Counted from the stretch's first letter, positions 1 through 8,225 are shown. The stretch: 64,000 nucleotides of DNA from Treponema sp. (GCA_009784935.1 WQXI01000005.1:1-64000); one strand, 5' to 3'. Translations and numbers: made by a program. The notes: a model not told the origin generated them from the sequence alone.

Positions 1-496
1 CCGGCCAGGCCACCCCGATGTTGGAATTAATTCTGACATTGGCTGTTATTCACTTGGCGTCGCTCCCCCGCTCTCTGCGATTGAAAGTATTGTTTGCATG
101 GGTGCCTGCGTAGGCATGGCAAAGGGAGCTGCTGACGTTGGCCTTAAATACGCAATTGCAGTAATCGGAGACTCTACTTTTATACACGGCGGTATCACAG
201 CTTTAATAGACGCAGTAGACGCAGGCACAACAATGACCTTGATTATTTTGGACAACTCAAGCGTCGCGATGACAGGCTGTCAGCCGACAATTCTGCCTTC
301 TGCTAAACTGAAAGGTTTGTTGATTGGATGCGGTGTAAACCCTGAGCGCATTTTAGAACTTGAAGCAAAACCAAACCTTGTTGATGAAAACGCAGTTAAA
401 CTTGAAGCAGAAATTAAGCAGAAAGGCGTATCTGTTGTTGTCTTTAAACGCGAATGTCTGGAAGCGTTCAGAAAGAACAAAAAAGAGAATTTTTAA
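1..496 (+). CDS. iorA: Indolepyruvate:ferredoxin oxidoreductase alpha subunit, C-terminal part
   Basis: Partial gene entering from the left edge; the open frame starts at base 2 and only the last 164 codons are present. The visible part is the C-terminal thiamine-diphosphate domain: NSDIGCYSLGV, then GDSTFIHGGITALIDAV and ILDNSSVAMTG, which match the diphosphate/Mg-binding region of 2-oxoacid:ferredoxin oxidoreductases and fit IorA best. The family enzyme oxidatively decarboxylates aryl pyruvates from aromatic amino acid breakdown to acyl-CoA, passing electrons to ferredoxin; it is cytosolic and normally works with the beta subunit IorB. No iorB follows; the next gene is a permease after a 218-bp repeat-containing spacer. 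A different 2-oxoacid oxidoreductase is possible but less likely. Confidence 0.85.
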   Translation, partial: RPGHPDVGINSDIGCYSLGVAPPLSAIESIVCMGACVGMAKGAADVGLKYAIAVIGDSTFIHGGITALIDAVDAGTTMTLIILDNSSVAMTGCQPTILPSAKLKGLLIGCGVNPERILELEAKPNLVDENAVKLEAEIKQKGVSVVVFKRECLEAFRKNKKENF

Positions 497-518
497 GAGA
501 TTTTAAGGAGTGCCTAAG

Positions 519-652
519 AGTTCACACAAAGGCACTGAGTACACAGAGATCACAAAGAAGAAATGAGGGTTAAGACAAGATTTCTTTCTTAAACCTTCCA
601 ATATCCTCCGTGTTCTCTGTGCCTCTGTTTCTCAGTGTGATGTCTTCTTTTA
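519..652. repeat. Intergenic CACAGAG-type inverted repeat
   Basis: The spacer after iorA carries phased copies of a CACNGAG-like heptamer (CACAAAGG, CACTGAG, CACAGAG, CACAAAG) at about 521-560. The complementary set (CTCCGTG, CTCTGTG, CTCTG, CTCAGTGTGA) lies at about 606-640. The two arms can form a long imperfect hairpin. Similar arms recur near 4.7, 39.1, 40.3, 57.3, 58.4 and 59.7 kb. Function unknown. Confidence 0.6.
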
Positions 653-714
653 ATCAATTCCCTATTGACAGTCTCTGCCTCTTCTGTTAACCTTGCTATA
701 AGAGGGGGTTAACG

Positions 715-1671
715 ATGGTGCTTGGTTTTGGTTTTTCTCTAATTGTAAGCGTTTTATTCGCTGTTTATGCTGTTCCTAGAAAGTTCTCTAAGCAGAATGT
801 AATCCTGTACACAATGTGGATGGGGATTGCGTACTTTTTTGGCACTATCGTTTTAATCAGCATTATCTGGGGTTTTGGCTTTGAAACGCCGGAGAACCTT
901 TTAAACCCGTGGCACCTTTTAACTGTTTTACGAGGATTCATCTGGGTGCTTGGTATGGCAGCTTATAACCTTGCTATCGACAAAATAGGGCTTACGCGGT
1001 TTAATCAATGGAAAAACATACAGGGACCTGTAGGTTCACTTCTAATACTGTTCTTCATCGCAGATATGACATCGCCAATAAAAGTGCTTTTTCTGCTTCT
1101 TGGCATGACAATAATGTTTCTCTCTGCTCTATTATTCCAGATTAAAACCGAAACAGAGTTTTACAAAAAAAATAATCTCGATAAAAATGTTTTAAAGGGC
1201 ATTTTATTTGCATTGTTCTCTGGTGTATGTTTTGGCTTTTCAGCGCTGTTTAACAGTATTGTTTCGAGACCGGCAATTGTCGGCGACAGGTTCACTTTTG
1301 CTCAATTACTGTATCATTCTTTCTCTCTTATTGTATTTTCAGTTGTTTTCTACATGGTAATCGGAAACAAGCCAAATGAGCCTTCGACAGCGAAACAGCG
1401 TTTAAAAGAAATCTTTATAGTAGACAAAAAAACATGGCTTCCGTTTACTTCGGGCGCAATGTTTTTATGCGCTACCCTCTTAACGATTTATTCGTATAGA
1501 ATGATACCTAATGCTGTTGCATGGAGCATAACTCAGCTTAATGTGTTTTGGACTATCTTGATCGGAATTTTTATTTTTAAAGAAGTAAACTTAAAACAGC
1601 ATTGGTTACGGTTATTAGCAGGTGTTTTAATGGCTGTGGGCGCGTGTTATATGCTTTACCTTGCAATCTAA
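715..1671 (+). CDS. DMT-superfamily (EamA-like) membrane transporter
   Basis: A 318-residue polytopic inner-membrane protein with about ten hydrophobic helices spread over its whole length and almost no soluble domain, the layout of drug/metabolite transporter superfamily permeases. The two halves look like the usual internal duplication: each contains a GxxxGxxx-rich helix and an Asn/Trp-rich loop (AYNLAIDKIGLTRFNQW; IPNAVAWSITQLNVFW). The start is set by an AGAGGGGG ribosome-binding site about 7 bases before ATG 715. Substrate cannot be read from sequence; sugar, amino-acid or metabolite exchange are all possible. It lies alone between two repeat-containing spacers, so it is probably monocistronic. 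Confidence 0.7.
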   Translation: MVLGFGFSLIVSVLFAVYAVPRKFSKQNVILYTMWMGIAYFFGTIVLISIIWGFGFETPENLLNPWHLLTVLRGFIWVLGMAAYNLAIDKIGLTRFNQWKNIQGPVGSLLILFFIADMTSPIKVLFLLLGMTIMFLSALLFQIKTETEFYKKNNLDKNVLKGILFALFSGVCFGFSALFNSIVSRPAIVGDRFTFAQLLYHSFSLIVFSVVFYMVIGNKPNEPSTAKQRLKEIFIVDKKTWLPFTSGAMFLCATLLTIYSYRMIPNAVAWSITQLNVFWTILIGIFIFKEVNLKQHWLRLLAGVLMAVGACYMLYLAI

Positions 1672-1698
1672 TAAATTAATTACAGGAGGAATAAGAAA

Positions 1699-1770
1699 AT
1701 TTTTACCACGAACCAAACGAACAAAAGAAAAAATAGCGGACAAAAAGTTCGTGTGGTTTGTGGTAGAAAT
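1699..1770. repeat. Long intergenic inverted repeat (CCACGAACC type)
   Basis: Arms of about 24 bp (1699-1722 and 1747-1770) are near-perfect complements: ACCACGAACCAAACGAAC against GTTCGTGTGGTTTGTGGT, with 2 mismatches in 18. The spacer is about 24 bp and A-rich. The hairpin ends only 14 bases before the birA start, where no clear ribosome-binding site is seen, so it could act as a terminator for the permease gene or affect birA translation. Confidence 0.65.
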
Positions 1771-1784
1771 TCTTAGAACATTCA

Positions 1785-2802
1785 ATGAAAGATATATCAA
1801 GCAAAGCGAAATTACTATATCACCTTCGCGAAAATAAAGGGGAGCCTCTCAGCGGAACTAAGCTTGCAAAAGACATCGGTGTTTCGCGTGTTGCAGTTTG
1901 GAAAACTGTTCAGTCATTAATTGAAGCCGGATATTCAATAGAAACTAGGGAAACGGGCTACTTACTCGACCCTAAAAAAGAAAAAGATTTTTTATATCCA
2001 TGGGAATTTAGAGAAAAAGAAAATCTTTTTTATCATTTTAAAAATACGCCAAGCACAATGGACAGAGCAAGAGAATCCGCTCTTAAAGGAGCAAAAAACG
2101 GCAGTGTTTTTACGGCAGAAAAACAAAGCGCAGGAAGGACGCAACGGGCGTACATGGGTTTCACGTCAGGGTGGTTTGTTTTTTTCGATACTAGAAAGAC
2201 CTTCTCTTTCTGCGGCGGATTATACATTAATTTCTTTAATAATGCAGATTGCTGTTGTAAATACAATTACATCGGTATGCGGAAAAACAGCTTATCTTCG
2301 CTGGCCTAATGATATTTATATAAACAACAAAAAAATTGCAGGTATCACTACAGAAATCTCCGCAGAAGGCGATGTAATTTCTTGGTTAACAGGAGGAATC
2401 GGCGTCAATGTAAATAATAACGCTCCTTCTATTAGAGCTGTAAGCTGTGCAGAAGTTACAGGCCGTCAGGTTTCCCGGCGGGAAATTTTAATAAAAATAC
2501 TAGACGAAATTGAAAAAGTAAAAAAAACATTTATGTCTACAGCTTTTTATTCTCAGGGGAACCGCGCTATTGCATCAGAATGGAATTCTCTAGCTGATTG
2601 TATCGGAGCAAAAGCTGCAGTTTTTGAAGCTGATAAAAACGATGAGAATAAATTAAATAAAAATAATAAGCCTTCTAAAATCCTTGCAAGAGGCATTTTT
2701 GAAGGAATTGATCCGTCAGGACGCTGTATTTTAAAAACTAATGATGATAAACATTTATTTTTTAATCATGGTTTAGTTTCGTTAGCATTTATAAATGCCT
2801 AG
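1785..2802 (+). pseudogene. birA: Biotin--[acetyl-CoA-carboxylase] ligase / biotin repressor, frameshifted
   Basis: Two overlapping frames together give one BirA. The first (from ATG 1785) has an N-terminal winged-helix DNA-binding domain (LAKDIGVSRVAVWKTVQSL, about residues 25-45) and the start of the ligase domain, up to EKQSAGR. The second frame continues from GRNGRTW and carries the catalytic core RWPNDIYINNKKIAGITTE and the C-terminal SH3-like domain. BirA joins biotin to the lysine of biotin carboxyl carrier protein and, with the HTH domain, can repress biotin genes. The break is at about 2138. Restoring two G residues there gives the family motif AGRGRNGRTW, so a 2-base deletion explains the shift better than a 1-base insertion. 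Both halves are otherwise well preserved, so recent inactivation, a sequencing error or frameshifting are all possible. Confidence 0.85.
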
Positions 2803-2825
2803 TATTGCTTAACATTTTTAATACA

Positions 2826-4613
2826 TCACATAACATCTAAAAAAGGAATACAAACAAGATTAAACGCGTCTTTTAACACAAGCATTACGGCTCTGCTTAA
2901 TTCCAGCCTTGCTTTAGAAAGCTCTTTGTCTTCGCAGTTTAAAATCGGACATTCATGATAAAAACGGCTGAATGATTTTGATAATTCATATAAGAAACCC
3001 GCAGCTTTAGAAGGATCTAGATTTTCTGCAGCTTCGCTTATTACCGCAGGATAAGAAGAAATTATTTTTATAAGTTCCCACTCCGGATCGGTTATTAATA
3101 ACGAAAAATCATTTTCTTTTTCTTTGCCGTAACTGTCTCCTGCTTTTCTCAGCATAGAAGAAATACGAGCGCCCATATATTGAAGATAAGGTCCTGTATC
3201 TCCCGTAAAAGAAAGCGATTCTTTTGGATCAAAAAGCATGTCTTTTACCGGGCTTGGCTGTAAAAGAAAATAATGAAGCGCACCTAAAGCGATTTTTTCT
3301 GCGACTTCATTTGGATCCCCTACATCTTCTTCTCTTCCCTTTTCGCGAATTTCTGATAAAGCCATGTCTTTTAGAGAATCAATTAAATCATCAGCGTCTA
3401 CAACAGTGCCTTCCCTGCTTTTCATTTTACCTTCGGGCAGATTGACCATACCGTAACTAAGATGAAATAAATCTTTTGCCCATGAGTAGCCGAGCTTTTC
3501 TAAAATAATAAATAACACCTTAAAATGATACTGCTGTTCCGAACCGACAACATATATTAATTTATCAAACTTCCAATCATTGTAACGTTGAATTGCTGTG
3601 CCAAAATCCTGCGTAATATAGATTGAAGTTCCGTCGCTTCTTAATAATATTTTTTTGTCGAGCTTTTCATCACTTAAATCGACAGCAACAGCGCCGTCTT
3701 CCTGCTTATAAAATATTCCTTTTTCCAGTCCTTTTAATACTTCGTCTTTTCCTAGCTTGTATGTTTCACTTTCAAAATTATAAATATCAAAAGAAATCCC
3801 CGTACGCTCGTAGGTTTTCTTCATTCCTTCGATTGCCCAATTATTCATTTGTTTCCAGAGTTCTACAGTTTCGCTGTCTCCTGCTTCCCATTTGCGAAGC
3901 ATTTCTTGAGCTTTTTTCATAGATTCTGTCTGCGCTTCGGCTTTATCTTTATCTATTCCGGATGTAATTAATTCATCTGTTTCTTTTTTTAAATTTTTAC
4001 TAAAAGTTACATACCAGTCACCGACAAAACGGTCGCTTTTTACTTTTTCTGATTCTGGTGTTTTTCCTTGTCCATACTCTTTATATGCGAGCATTGATTT
4101 ACAAATGTGAATACCTCTGTCATTAATGATACAAACCTTCCTCACCTGAGCGCCGCATGCTTTTATTATTCTTGATATGCTTTCTCCTAATACATCGTTT
4201 CTTAGGTGACCAAGATGAAGAGGTTTATTTGTATTTGGGCTGGAAAACTCAATCATTACTTTTTTGCCTGCCATTGTGTCAGGTCTTCCGAAGTTATCTT
4301 TAAAAACTTCATTCAGAATTTCGTTTGCTGTTTTTGAACGATCCATTTTTATATTTACATACGGTCCCTGCGCTTCGAAATTTCCTTTTCCTTTTAATTT
4401 TTCTGCGGTAATTTGCGCTATCTGAGGAGGACCTTTTTTTAGCATTTTTGCAAAATTGAACATAGGAAAACCTATGTCTCCCATTTGCGGATTTGGAGGG
4501 TTTTCTGCAATTACCTGCTGTGTATTTATTTTTTCGCTGATACCTGCTTCGCTTAACAGGGTATTTATAGCCTCGGCAATCAGCTCTTTATATGGCTCTT
4601 TATAATCGTACAT
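2826..4613 (-). CDS. argS: Arginyl-tRNA synthetase
   Basis: A 595-residue class Ia aminoacyl-tRNA synthetase that charges tRNA-Arg with arginine in the cytosol. The N-terminal Add1-type domain (about residues 1-110) is followed by the HIGH-type signature PNTNKPLHLGHLRNDVLG (HLGH at 133-136). The KMSKS-type loop appears as KMKSREGT (from about 396), and the C-terminal all-helical DALR anticodon domain contains GPYLQYMGARISSMLRKA. Length is normal for bacterial ArgRS. The gene ends 24 bp from the 3' end of birA (convergent, no obvious terminator hairpin between). Upstream is a 128-bp spacer with a CACAGAG-type inverted repeat. Confidence 0.97.
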   Translation of the reverse strand: MYDYKEPYKELIAEAINTLLSEAGISEKINTQQVIAENPPNPQMGDIGFPMFNFAKMLKKGPPQIAQITAEKLKGKGNFEAQGPYVNIKMDRSKTANEILNEVFKDNFGRPDTMAGKKVMIEFSSPNTNKPLHLGHLRNDVLGESISRIIKACGAQVRKVCIINDRGIHICKSMLAYKEYGQGKTPESEKVKSDRFVGDWYVTFSKNLKKETDELITSGIDKDKAEAQTESMKKAQEMLRKWEAGDSETVELWKQMNNWAIEGMKKTYERTGISFDIYNFESETYKLGKDEVLKGLEKGIFYKQEDGAVAVDLSDEKLDKKILLRSDGTSIYITQDFGTAIQRYNDWKFDKLIYVVGSEQQYHFKVLFIILEKLGYSWAKDLFHLSYGMVNLPEGKMKSREGTVVDADDLIDSLKDMALSEIREKGREEDVGDPNEVAEKIALGALHYFLLQPSPVKDMLFDPKESLSFTGDTGPYLQYMGARISSMLRKAGDSYGKEKENDFSLLITDPEWELIKIISSYPAVISEAAENLDPSKAAGFLYELSKSFSRFYHECPILNCEDKELSKARLELSRAVMLVLKDAFNLVCIPFLDVM

Positions 4614-4664
4614 ATAACTATGTTACAACTTTTTAACTTTTTACTCAATAAGGGATTGTAGGAA

Positions 4665-4741
4665 GAATTTTACCACAGAGGTCACAGAGAAACACGGAGT
4701 TCTATGTTCGATTTATTTTCTCTTCTCCGTGTACTCTGTGG
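4665..4741. repeat. Intergenic CACAGAG-type inverted repeat
   Basis: Left arm ACCACAGAG...CACAGAG...ACACGGAG (about 4669-4700) and right arm CTCCGTGTACTCTGTGGT (about 4725-4742) can pair as an imperfect hairpin. It separates the YprB-type nuclease gene from argS, both on the minus strand, and the right arm reaches the nuclease stop codon. Confidence 0.6.
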
Positions 4742-5779
4742 TTAATTATTAGAAATTCTTCTTTCCAAATATTTCTTTCTTCTTGTAAGTTTGTCGTACC
4801 AGAGAGTATCAGGTTCTAATACATTTAATGCCAGTTTTATTAGCGCCAGGGGTTCTTTGTAATTTCCAATAAGCATTTGTCTGTATGCATACGCATAAAC
4901 TGACCTTGCAAGGCGTTCTGTGTCGTAGTTGTATTTATCAGTTTTAAAAGGAGATTCTGCAATTGAAATCATCGCAGATAAAATACCAGCAAGCCCCTTA
5001 ATATCAGAAACATTATGGTCGCAGATCCCTGTTAGCCTTTCTGTCGCTCCAGTCTTTAAAAACTCAAACCAGATTTCTGGAGCAAGAGATCCGGGTATAT
5101 CATCTGTTCGTTCTATTTTTAGGATGTTTGATTCTACCGAGCTTTGAGAACAGTCTTGTATAATAGTTTTCCAGAGACGGCGGGTAGGATGCAGAAGGTC
5201 GGCATGCCTGTAAAGAGGCGGTTTCATTCTGTTCATAAGAAAACGGGTTTTTATTATCTGAGAGTCAAAACATTTTCCGTTATAACTTACGATTACGGCA
5301 TTTTCGGTTTTTAACTGCTGTAAAACACAATTTAAAAAATCATGTTCGCCCGGATAATCTAAAAGCAAATATTGAGTTATGACAAGTTTGCCGTCAGCAA
5401 ACCTGCCGAATGCCGCAAGGAAAGCGACTGTTCCGGCACCGCCGGAAAGCCCTGTTGTTTCCAAGTCAAAAAAAAGAAAGTCTTCAATTACAGGCGCAGG
5501 TAAATCCCGATTTGCTAAATCCGGTATAATTATCGATAAAAACTCCGGTAGTGGTTTTATTGGTTTTTTTGATTTTAGCGAACCAAACGGCAAAGTCAGA
5601 TTAATCTCTCTTTTAAAGACCTTAAATCCGCATTGCTGCCAGCCTTGTTCCAGTAAGACATTATAACTTTCATCTGTTTTTGCCTCGTCGCAGTTTTTTG
5701 ACTCTGTCTTATTTTGATGTGTTCTTTTTATTCTGTTTATGCTATTTATTCTATTTAATCTATCGCGAAGGTTTGCCAT
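4742..5779 (-). CDS. YprB-type ribonuclease H-like (DEDDh) exonuclease
   Basis: A 345-residue cytosolic protein of the YprB/COG3359 family. An RNase H-fold 3'-5' exonuclease core carries the DEDD residues: FFDLETTG (residues 103-110, first Asp and Glu), SYNGKCFD (165-172, second Asp) and HNVSDIKGL (255-263, His and last Asp). These spaced motifs identify the fold well; the nucleic-acid substrate is not known for most members. The N-terminal 80 residues are basic and poorly conserved. The C-terminal 60 residues are helical, TPR-like. It stands alone between the M15 peptidase gene and argS on the same strand. Confidence 0.8.
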   Translation of the reverse strand: MANLRDRLNRINSINRIKRTHQNKTESKNCDEAKTDESYNVLLEQGWQQCGFKVFKREINLTLPFGSLKSKKPIKPLPEFLSIIIPDLANRDLPAPVIEDFLFFDLETTGLSGGAGTVAFLAAFGRFADGKLVITQYLLLDYPGEHDFLNCVLQQLKTENAVIVSYNGKCFDSQIIKTRFLMNRMKPPLYRHADLLHPTRRLWKTIIQDCSQSSVESNILKIERTDDIPGSLAPEIWFEFLKTGATERLTGICDHNVSDIKGLAGILSAMISIAESPFKTDKYNYDTERLARSVYAYAYRQMLIGNYKEPLALIKLALNVLEPDTLWYDKLTRRKKYLERRISNN

Positions 5780-5854
5780 TTTTATTTTACTCTGATTATA
5801 CTAATTTCTTAAGAGTATATCATAGTTTTATTTTGGATGTCTAATTATAAAACC

Positions 5855-6508
5855 CTAATTCTTCTCTAAATGCTGGTAATCTTTTAAGGCTGTCCAGTTT
5901 CCGCCCCATGTCCAGCCTCTGGAAACAAGTGATTTGACGATTATATTGTCGTTTGTTAATGTTCCTATTGTGTTGGGATTGTATGTTGAATTAGCTGGTA
6001 ACCTGACGTTTCCCCTAATGTACGGATTTTGCACAGGATTAATGTCAACTGCTCTGCCTCTTGCATGCATAGAAAGTGTTTGTGTCCCTGCAATCATCCT
6101 GTAATTAAACGCTGATGTATTATTTGCTGTCATAGAAAGATTATCGTTCCATCTAAAATTACTGTGAGAAATCGGGATTACAGAATGTATCGAAAACTTT
6201 TCTTTTAGAGCCTCACTAAACGCAAACTCGATATCGTCAATTAAATCCATGTCTATTACTAATTGCCCCTGATGAACTTTGCCGTCAAAGGAATAGTATT
6301 TTACAGTAATCAATCTTTGTCTTTCTCTTATATGCGGCGGACATTGTGCCGAAAGACCAAAAAAGGCTTCTTCGTATGTCATGTCACTGTCGATTATCGG
6401 GTTTTCGAAGGAACCCAGCAAAAATACTGTTTCTTCTGCTTCATTGGTACTGCCCGTCAAAAAGATTGAGAACAATACCAATACAAGCAAAAGATTTTTT
6501 TTTAACAT
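5855..6508 (-). CDS. M15-family D,D-/L,D-carboxypeptidase-like protein, exported
   Basis: A 217-residue protein with an N-terminal signal peptide (basic start, hydrophobic residues 6-18). The C-terminal half is a VanY/M15-type zinc peptidase domain. The three expected zinc ligands are visible: His148 and Asp155 in SMHARGRAVDINP, and His213 in DYQHLEKN; WTWGGNW before the last ligand is also typical. The family cleaves peptide cross-bridges or terminal D-amino acids of peptidoglycan. The start ATG is 2 bases after the stop of the glucosaminidase-like gene, whose end supplies a GGTTAGGA ribosome-binding site, so the two are translationally coupled. Together they would attack both the glycan and the peptide part of the wall. 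Confidence 0.8.
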   Translation of the reverse strand: MLKKNLLLVLVLFSIFLTGSTNEAEETVFLLGSFENPIIDSDMTYEEAFFGLSAQCPPHIRERQRLITVKYYSFDGKVHQGQLVIDMDLIDDIEFAFSEALKEKFSIHSVIPISHSNFRWNDNLSMTANNTSAFNYRMIAGTQTLSMHARGRAVDINPVQNPYIRGNVRLPANSTYNPNTIGTLTNDNIIVKSLVSRGWTWGGNWTALKDYQHLEKN

Positions 6509-6510
6509 TC

Positions 6511-8091
6511 CTAACCGCGTAAACCTCTAAGTATCGAATTTATACTGTTTCTATATTCCACTGTATTATGCGGAGACCATCTTGGATACAAATCTTCTAC
6601 AGTATGTATTGTTCCACGAATATTTGCAATTACTTCCCATCTTGGATTAACATTCTGATTTCTGCCTGATAAACTTCCCCTTGTATACCCTCTTAAATGT
6701 TGAATATGGGCTCGAACCCCTACATTTCGATCATTGAATCTTCCGTTCCATCGATTTGTTGAATTCAAACCTCCATAATTAAATGTTGATGTAACAATTG
6801 TCCTGTTTGTTAGAAATTGAGTAATATGAAGCATTTGAGCTATAGCAATATCGTGGTTAATACCCTCCATTGCTGCTTCACTTATGTATAACCCAATTAG
6901 ACTTTTAATTGCTTCATCAGATAATTGGAGAGGTCTGTTTGATGGTTTATTTCTTTTAACATATGCAAGCACATTGTCCTCATTAGATACACCTGCTCCT
7001 ATTATACTTAGATTTACACTACCGCCTCTGCCGGAATGCTGCATTTGCGTATTGTTTCGAGGTGGAGCGGAAACGTTCGATGATTGAGATGGAGTGTTTG
7101 AGGCAGCAACAGAACTAATTGGGCGCTCTCTTCTATCATTGTTTGTAAAATTTACCATCAGGCGAGGATGTTCTCTGCTTGTTGTTGTTACATTATATCT
7201 TTCAATATCTCCAAGAGAAGCATCTAGTTCATAACTATCTCCTCTCAATTTAAAATGTAAATCCATGCCATTAAATCTTACAACAAAATTCCTGCTTCGA
7301 TTATTTGGATCATTAGGAAGAGTTGTTATTACTCCTATATGAGAAGGAGTAAAATTGATCTCCTGAATTGGAGGAGGCGGAGGTGGATTTATTGTAATTC
7401 CATTTCCGGAAGCTACAGGTACTGCTCTTGCTTCTTCTTCTCTAATTGTAGCTTTAAATTCTGATGATAGAAATAATTGTAGTCCTCTCCTATCAATTTG
7501 ATCAATATAACCAAGGATTTCGTTATTTACCGCTCTTAAATTTGATTGAGCAGCAGGCGGAGGGGTATTTCTTGGTTGTTCAGGAGGAGTAGGAGTAGGA
7601 GGAGTAGGAGCAGGAGGAGCAACAGCTTGACGCGGTGGAGTTCTCGTTAAATTAACAATCTGTGTCCAACCAATTAATGAAGTTCTGCCGTCTGATGAAT
7701 CGTGCTTAATTTGCACTGATCTTCTGTTATTATTTATACGCATAATTGTTACAGGCACATCCTTATCCAAATGTCCAATTGTAGGCGCAAAAAAACCTAA
7801 ATAAGATTTAATTTCAAGCGGATTATTTGTATCAACATACCATACTTGACCTACTACTGGATTATCATTCTGCGCAGCGAGGTTTCCTGAAAGTAAAAAC
7901 CCTGCAACAATTAATAATACAATTTTTTTCATAAACATCTCCTTCTTTCCTAAACGGCTTTTCTTTTTTGTTTCTGTCTTATTATGGATATCTGCCAAGT
8001 TACGGGTTAATTCTCTTATGTAGTCTTTTTCATCTTCATTAAGCTTGTTAAAATTGTTAATTAAAACATTCAGCTTTTTCTGCCTTTCCAT
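6511..8091 (-). CDS. Exported glucosaminidase-like protein with Pro-rich linkers; two possible starts
   Basis: The 526-codon frame has two usable starts. ATG 7932 follows an excellent AAGGAGATGTTT ribosome-binding region and gives a signal peptide (KKIVLLIVAGFLLSGNLAA). ATG 8091 lies about 15 bases downstream of the predicted transcript start, after GGGTGAG, and adds 53 charged residues resembling the tail of the neighbouring XRE regulator (INNFNKLNEDEKDYI). The mature protein has a small beta-rich N-terminal domain, Pro/Thr-rich linkers, a middle beta-rich domain and a C-terminal glucosaminidase-like domain: EAAMEGINHDIAIAQM, NYGGLNS, GVRAHIQHL, then RWSPHN. In this family the residue after the QMxx segment is a catalytic Glu (ETGFL); here codon 423 (6823-6825) reads Ile (HITQFL), so enzymatic activity is doubtful. 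Peptidoglycan binding or remodelling is still the likely role. Confidence 0.7.
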   Translation of the reverse strand: MERQKKLNVLINNFNKLNEDEKDYIRELTRNLADIHNKTETKKKSRLGKKEMFMKKIVLLIVAGFLLSGNLAAQNDNPVVGQVWYVDTNNPLEIKSYLGFFAPTIGHLDKDVPVTIMRINNNRRSVQIKHDSSDGRTSLIGWTQIVNLTRTPPRQAVAPPAPTPPTPTPPEQPRNTPPPAAQSNLRAVNNEILGYIDQIDRRGLQLFLSSEFKATIREEEARAVPVASGNGITINPPPPPPIQEINFTPSHIGVITTLPNDPNNRSRNFVVRFNGMDLHFKLRGDSYELDASLGDIERYNVTTTSREHPRLMVNFTNNDRRERPISSVAASNTPSQSSNVSAPPRNNTQMQHSGRGGSVNLSIIGAGVSNEDNVLAYVKRNKPSNRPLQLSDEAIKSLIGLYISEAAMEGINHDIAIAQMLHITQFLTNRTIVTSTFNYGGLNSTNRWNGRFNDRNVGVRAHIQHLRGYTRGSLSGRNQNVNPRWEVIANIRGTIHTVEDLYPRWSPHNTVEYRNSINSILRGLRG

Positions 8092-8111
8092 ATCTCACCC
8101 GCATTGGGGTT

Positions 8112-8142
8112 TATTATATACTACATTGTAGTATTTGTCAAT
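8112..8142 (-). promoter_or_regulatory. Consensus sigma70 promoter with palindromic operator in its spacer
   Basis: On the minus strand a perfect TTGACA (8136-8141) and a perfect TATAAT (8113-8118) are separated by exactly 17 bp. The spacer is filled by the palindrome ATACTACATTGTAGTAT (8118-8134, 8-bp arms around one base). Transcription would begin near 8106, just before ATG 8091 of the cell-wall hydrolase cassette. A protein bound to the palindrome would block RNA polymerase. The divergent XRE gene 92 bp away is the obvious candidate repressor. Confidence 0.88.
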
Positions 8143-8173
8143 AGTCTTTATGCAATAATATAAAAAAATTAAC

Positions 8174-8203
8174 TTGTAAGATAACTAATTTTATTGATAG
8201 AAT
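8174..8203 (+). promoter_or_regulatory. Probable promoter of the XRE regulator
   Basis: TTGTAA (8174-8179) and TAGAAT (8198-8203) with an 18-bp spacer precede the GGGAAGG ribosome-binding site (8214-8220) and TTG start at 8226. It is weaker than the divergent promoter, as expected for a repressor gene. Confidence 0.45.
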
Positions 8204-8225
8204 TAATAAATATGGGAAGGATTTA

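Noticed and set aside
519-652. Possible CRISPR-like phased repeats
   Set aside because: The heptamers are degenerate, only 9-10 bases apart and in opposing orientations, with no spacers and no cas genes.
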